Shown here piece by piece: positions 10,935 through 12,779 of a stretch of 12,779 nucleotides of DNA (position 1 is the first letter of the stretch; each line of letters begins with the position of its first letter). A program made the position numbers and the translations under genes. The stretch comes from an uncultured Anaerolineae bacterium. GTDB taxonomy: Bacteria; Chloroflexota; Anaerolineae; Anaerolineales; UBA11858. Location: assembly GCA_937893815.1 (NCBI GenBank), contig CALCSH010000608.1, positions 1 through 12,779 on the forward strand, in the 5' to 3' direction. The notes beneath the pieces were generated by a model. It was not told the DNA's origin, did no database searches, and saw only the letters and a program-made list of their open reading frames with translations.

Positions 10935-12152
10935 ATGTCTCCATTGCGATCAAGAAATTTGTTGATAGTTGCGATTGCGCCGATGATGATTGTGCTCAGC
11001 GCTTGCAATATGCCCGCGCAATCGACCCCGCCTGAGCAAGGGCCAGGCACTATCCATACGGTGGCGGCGCAAACGGTAGAGGCCCAAATGACACAGGCCG
11101 CCAATATTGTTCAGCAAGCCGCCTCACAGGAAGCCCCCGCAGATGCCCAGTTGACGGACACGCCGCCTCCCCCCACAGACGCGCCACTGCCTCCGACGGC
11201 TACATCCGTACCACCCACCAATGTGCCCATCCCCTCCCCGACGCCTATTCCCTGCGATTATTTCATCTTTGGCACCCCGGTGGATGTCACCATCCCCGAC
11301 GGCACAGATATTGAAGCCGGTGCCGCCTTCACCAAAACTTGGCGGTTGAAGAACAGCGGTTCTTGCACGTGGACATCGGGATATGAAATCGTGTTTATCT
11401 CCGGCGACAATTTGAGCGCCCCGGCCTCGCTTTCGATTACCGGCGGCACGGTTGCACCGGGGCAAACCGTGGATATTTCTATCAATCTGGTCGCTCCAGC
11501 TACCCCCGGCTTGTACCGCGGCTACTTTAAACTGCGCAACCCCGGTGGGGTAATTTTTGGGTGGGGACCACAATCGAAGTCGTTTTGGGTGGAGATTGAA
11601 GTGCCCGAAAAACACGGTGTCATGTTCGACTTCTTGGCGGCTGCATCTGCTGCCGAATGGGGTACGGGCACCGAACCGATTGATTTTGATCACGTCGGCG
11701 ACACCGATATTAACTATGGCGGGCCAGATACCGATGCCAATGGATTCGCCATGATCAAGGATGCACAAAAGCTGGAAGATGGCAAGGTAACCGGTAAGAT
11801 TCTTGAGACACACCCGAAATGGGTGAATAATAGTTATATTATCGGCCGCTATTTGCCCTATAAAGTGAGTGCGGGCGATTATATTCGAGCCAAAATTGGC
11901 TTTATCGCTTTAGCTGATGGTTCTTGCGGCGCGGGGAATGCGATTTTCCGTATCTACTATGCCAAACAAGGGGAGACAACCTATTATCAATTGGGGTCGT
12001 GGAGTGAAACTTGTGATGGTTCGACGCGTAAAATCACGGTTGAACTGGATAATCTTGCGGGGCAGACCGTACAGTTTTATCTGGTAGTACTGGCCAATGG
12101 CGATCCGGGTCAGGATTGGGCTGTGTGGGATTCTCTCGGTGTGATGCGTTGA
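10935..12152 (+). CDS. Lipoprotein with NBR1-type Ig-like domain and C-terminal beta-rich domain
   Basis: The product has 405 residues. Residues 1-24 form a lipoprotein signal ending in the lipobox LSAC, so Cys24 is the expected lipid-modified residue and the protein is anchored outside. Residues 30-70 are Gln/Ala-rich, and 75-105 form a Thr/Pro linker. From about 106 to 223 lies an Ig-like domain of the NBR1 (next-to-BRCA1) type: the family pattern is seen in FTKTWRLKNSGSCTW, VAPGQTVDIS and VAPATPGLYRGYFKLRNPGG. Cys107 and Cys144 could form a disulfide. The region from about 228 to 405 is beta-rich with two further cysteines and acidic Gly/Asp loops; it resembles a jelly-roll carbohydrate-binding module in composition, but no family is recognised. 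In bacteria such NBR1-like domains occur in surface proteins, and binding of a glycan or envelope partner is the likely role (inference). Strong ribosome-binding site; lies downstream of miaB. Confidence 0.82.
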   Translation: MSPLRSRNLLIVAIAPMMIVLSACNMPAQSTPPEQGPGTIHTVAAQTVEAQMTQAANIVQQAASQEAPADAQLTDTPPPPTDAPLPPTATSVPPTNVPIPSPTPIPCDYFIFGTPVDVTIPDGTDIEAGAAFTKTWRLKNSGSCTWTSGYEIVFISGDNLSAPASLSITGGTVAPGQTVDISINLVAPATPGLYRGYFKLRNPGGVIFGWGPQSKSFWVEIEVPEKHGVMFDFLAAASAAEWGTGTEPIDFDHVGDTDINYGGPDTDANGFAMIKDAQKLEDGKVTGKILETHPKWVNNSYIIGRYLPYKVSAGDYIRAKIGFIALADGSCGAGNAIFRIYYAKQGETTYYQLGSWSETCDGSTRKITVELDNLAGQTVQFYLVVLANGDPGQDWAVWDSLGVMR

Positions 12153-12176
12153 TTGGCTATCCGCGCGGAAATAAGG

Positions 12177-12207
12177 TAGAATCAAGGCCACGATATACCG
12201 TATGGAG
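12177..12207 (+). promoter_or_regulatory. Candidate promoter -10 and ribosome-binding site of the LysM membrane protein gene
   Basis: TAGAAT at 12177-12182 lies 18 bases after TTGGCT (12153-12158), a weak but correctly spaced sigma70-like pair. GGAG at 12204-12207 is ten bases before the ATG at 12218. The 65-base gap after the lipoprotein contains no terminator-like hairpin, so co-transcription is also possible. Confidence 0.35.
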
Positions 12208-12217
12208 TTAGAATTCT

Positions 12218-12779
12218 ATGGCTAAAGACGAATCACCCCAAGATGTCATTGCTTCGTATCGCAAGCGCCAACAGCGTTCAGGCGGCACCCCTACCCTGAT
12301 TTTTATTGCCGCAGGTTTATTACTGATCGTCGGTGCTGGCTTGTTAATATTCTGGCTGACTGGCGCCGAAACCCCACAAATTAATATTGGCGCTTTATTT
12401 GCATCAAAGACCCCGACCCCGACAGTCACCCCAACTCCCACGGATGTGCCGCCAACGGCTACCCCGACTGAGGTGCCCACGCAGGAGCCTCCCACCAATA
12501 CCCCGGAACCCAGCCTGACGCCCACGCGCTCCGGTCCGGTGATCTATGTGGTGGAAGATGGCGACAGCCTTTATGGGATCGCCGAAAAATTTGAGATGGA
12601 TATTTTGGTGCTGATTGAAGTCAACCGCGAACGCCTGGGGCTGGATCCAGCCAATCCGATCATCAAGGTTGGTGATGAAATTCTCATTCCACCGCCAGGC
12701 ACTACGCTCCCCACAGCAACACCGTTACCGGATTATTTGCCGCCAGGATCGCGCGTCGAATATACTGTTGAACCGGGTG
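12218..12779 (+). CDS. Membrane-anchored LysM protein, 3' partial
   Basis: The frame opens at ATG 12218 (MAKDESPQD) and stays open to the window end, giving 187 complete codons; the rest is outside. Residues 1-25 are charged and cytoplasmic, 26-48 form one membrane helix (a non-cleaved anchor, N-in by the basic RKRQQR before it), and 64-105 form a Thr/Pro-rich spacer. A LysM domain follows at about 109-159, with YVVEDGDSLYGIAEKFEMD and, near the end, VGDEILIPP. A second Pro/Thr stretch leads to RVEYTVEPG at the edge, almost certainly the start of a second LysM. The protein should hold tandem glycan-binding modules, probably for peptidoglycan, outside the membrane. It is the same construction type as the LysM protein at 4770-5549 but in reverse order (N-terminal instead of C-terminal anchor). 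A true catalytic domain further on cannot be excluded. Confidence 0.85.
   Translation, partial: MAKDESPQDVIASYRKRQQRSGGTPTLIFIAAGLLLIVGAGLLIFWLTGAETPQINIGALFASKTPTPTVTPTPTDVPPTATPTEVPTQEPPTNTPEPSLTPTRSGPVIYVVEDGDSLYGIAEKFEMDILVLIEVNRERLGLDPANPIIKVGDEILIPPPGTTLPTATPLPDYLPPGSRVEYTVEPG

Noticed and set aside
11124..11813. 229-residue minus-strand open frame opposite the lipoprotein
   Set aside because: Composition mirrors the Pro/Thr linker on the other strand and it has no start signals.

Overview
The window looks like a chromosomal segment of an uncultured or little-studied Chloroflexota bacterium, probably Anaerolineae. This is inferred from gene content and style, with no search run: several surface proteins with Thr/Pro-rich linkers, LysM and NBR1-type Ig-like domains, an Flp-type pilin, a free-standing B12-dependent acyl-CoA mutase large subunit, and short degenerate repeats between genes. 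No phage, transposase, CRISPR array, rRNA or tRNA was seen.

Layout. 1-1234 (+): the 3' end of a family-2 glycosyltransferase with a C-terminal Rossmann-like domain, then a FlK-like hotdog thioesterase. 1273-3218 (-): a two-gene unit with a promoter near 3316-3343, encoding an Flp-type prepilin that carries five tandem beta-sandwich-like repeats and a small single-pass membrane protein. The thioesterase and this unit converge on a 20-bp stem that overlaps both stop codons. 3691-4668 (+): galE. 4770-9137 (-): four genes in the order acyl-CoA mutase, CcmC-like protein, MFS transporter, LysM/SdrD-B-like envelope protein. 9479-10852 (+): miaB. 10935-12152 (+): a lipoprotein with an NBR1-type Ig-like domain. 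12218-end (+): a LysM membrane protein that runs off the window.

How the genes relate. The recurrent theme is the cell surface: sugar-nucleotide and glycan enzymes, an adhesin-like pilin, two LysM proteins and one lipoprotein. The mutase, MiaB and thioesterase are metabolic or housekeeping genes. No single pathway links all of them.

The most unusual signal is non-coding. The regions upstream of galE and miaB are colinear copies of one module of about 110 bp, running from a GGGAA-N3-CCG-N-GGTAGTT box to a TATAAT hexamer. A third, inverted and partial copy carries the mutase promoter. The galE copy differs from the miaB copy mainly by about 34 extra bases that turn it into a perfect 24-bp hairpin with a GGA triloop. 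A second perfect hairpin (26 bp, GAA triloop) lies between the mutase and miaB, inside 10-bp inverted repeats. The mutase is also notable: it has Phe89 and Gln207 where methylmalonyl-CoA mutase has Tyr and Arg, which is the isobutyryl-CoA mutase pattern.
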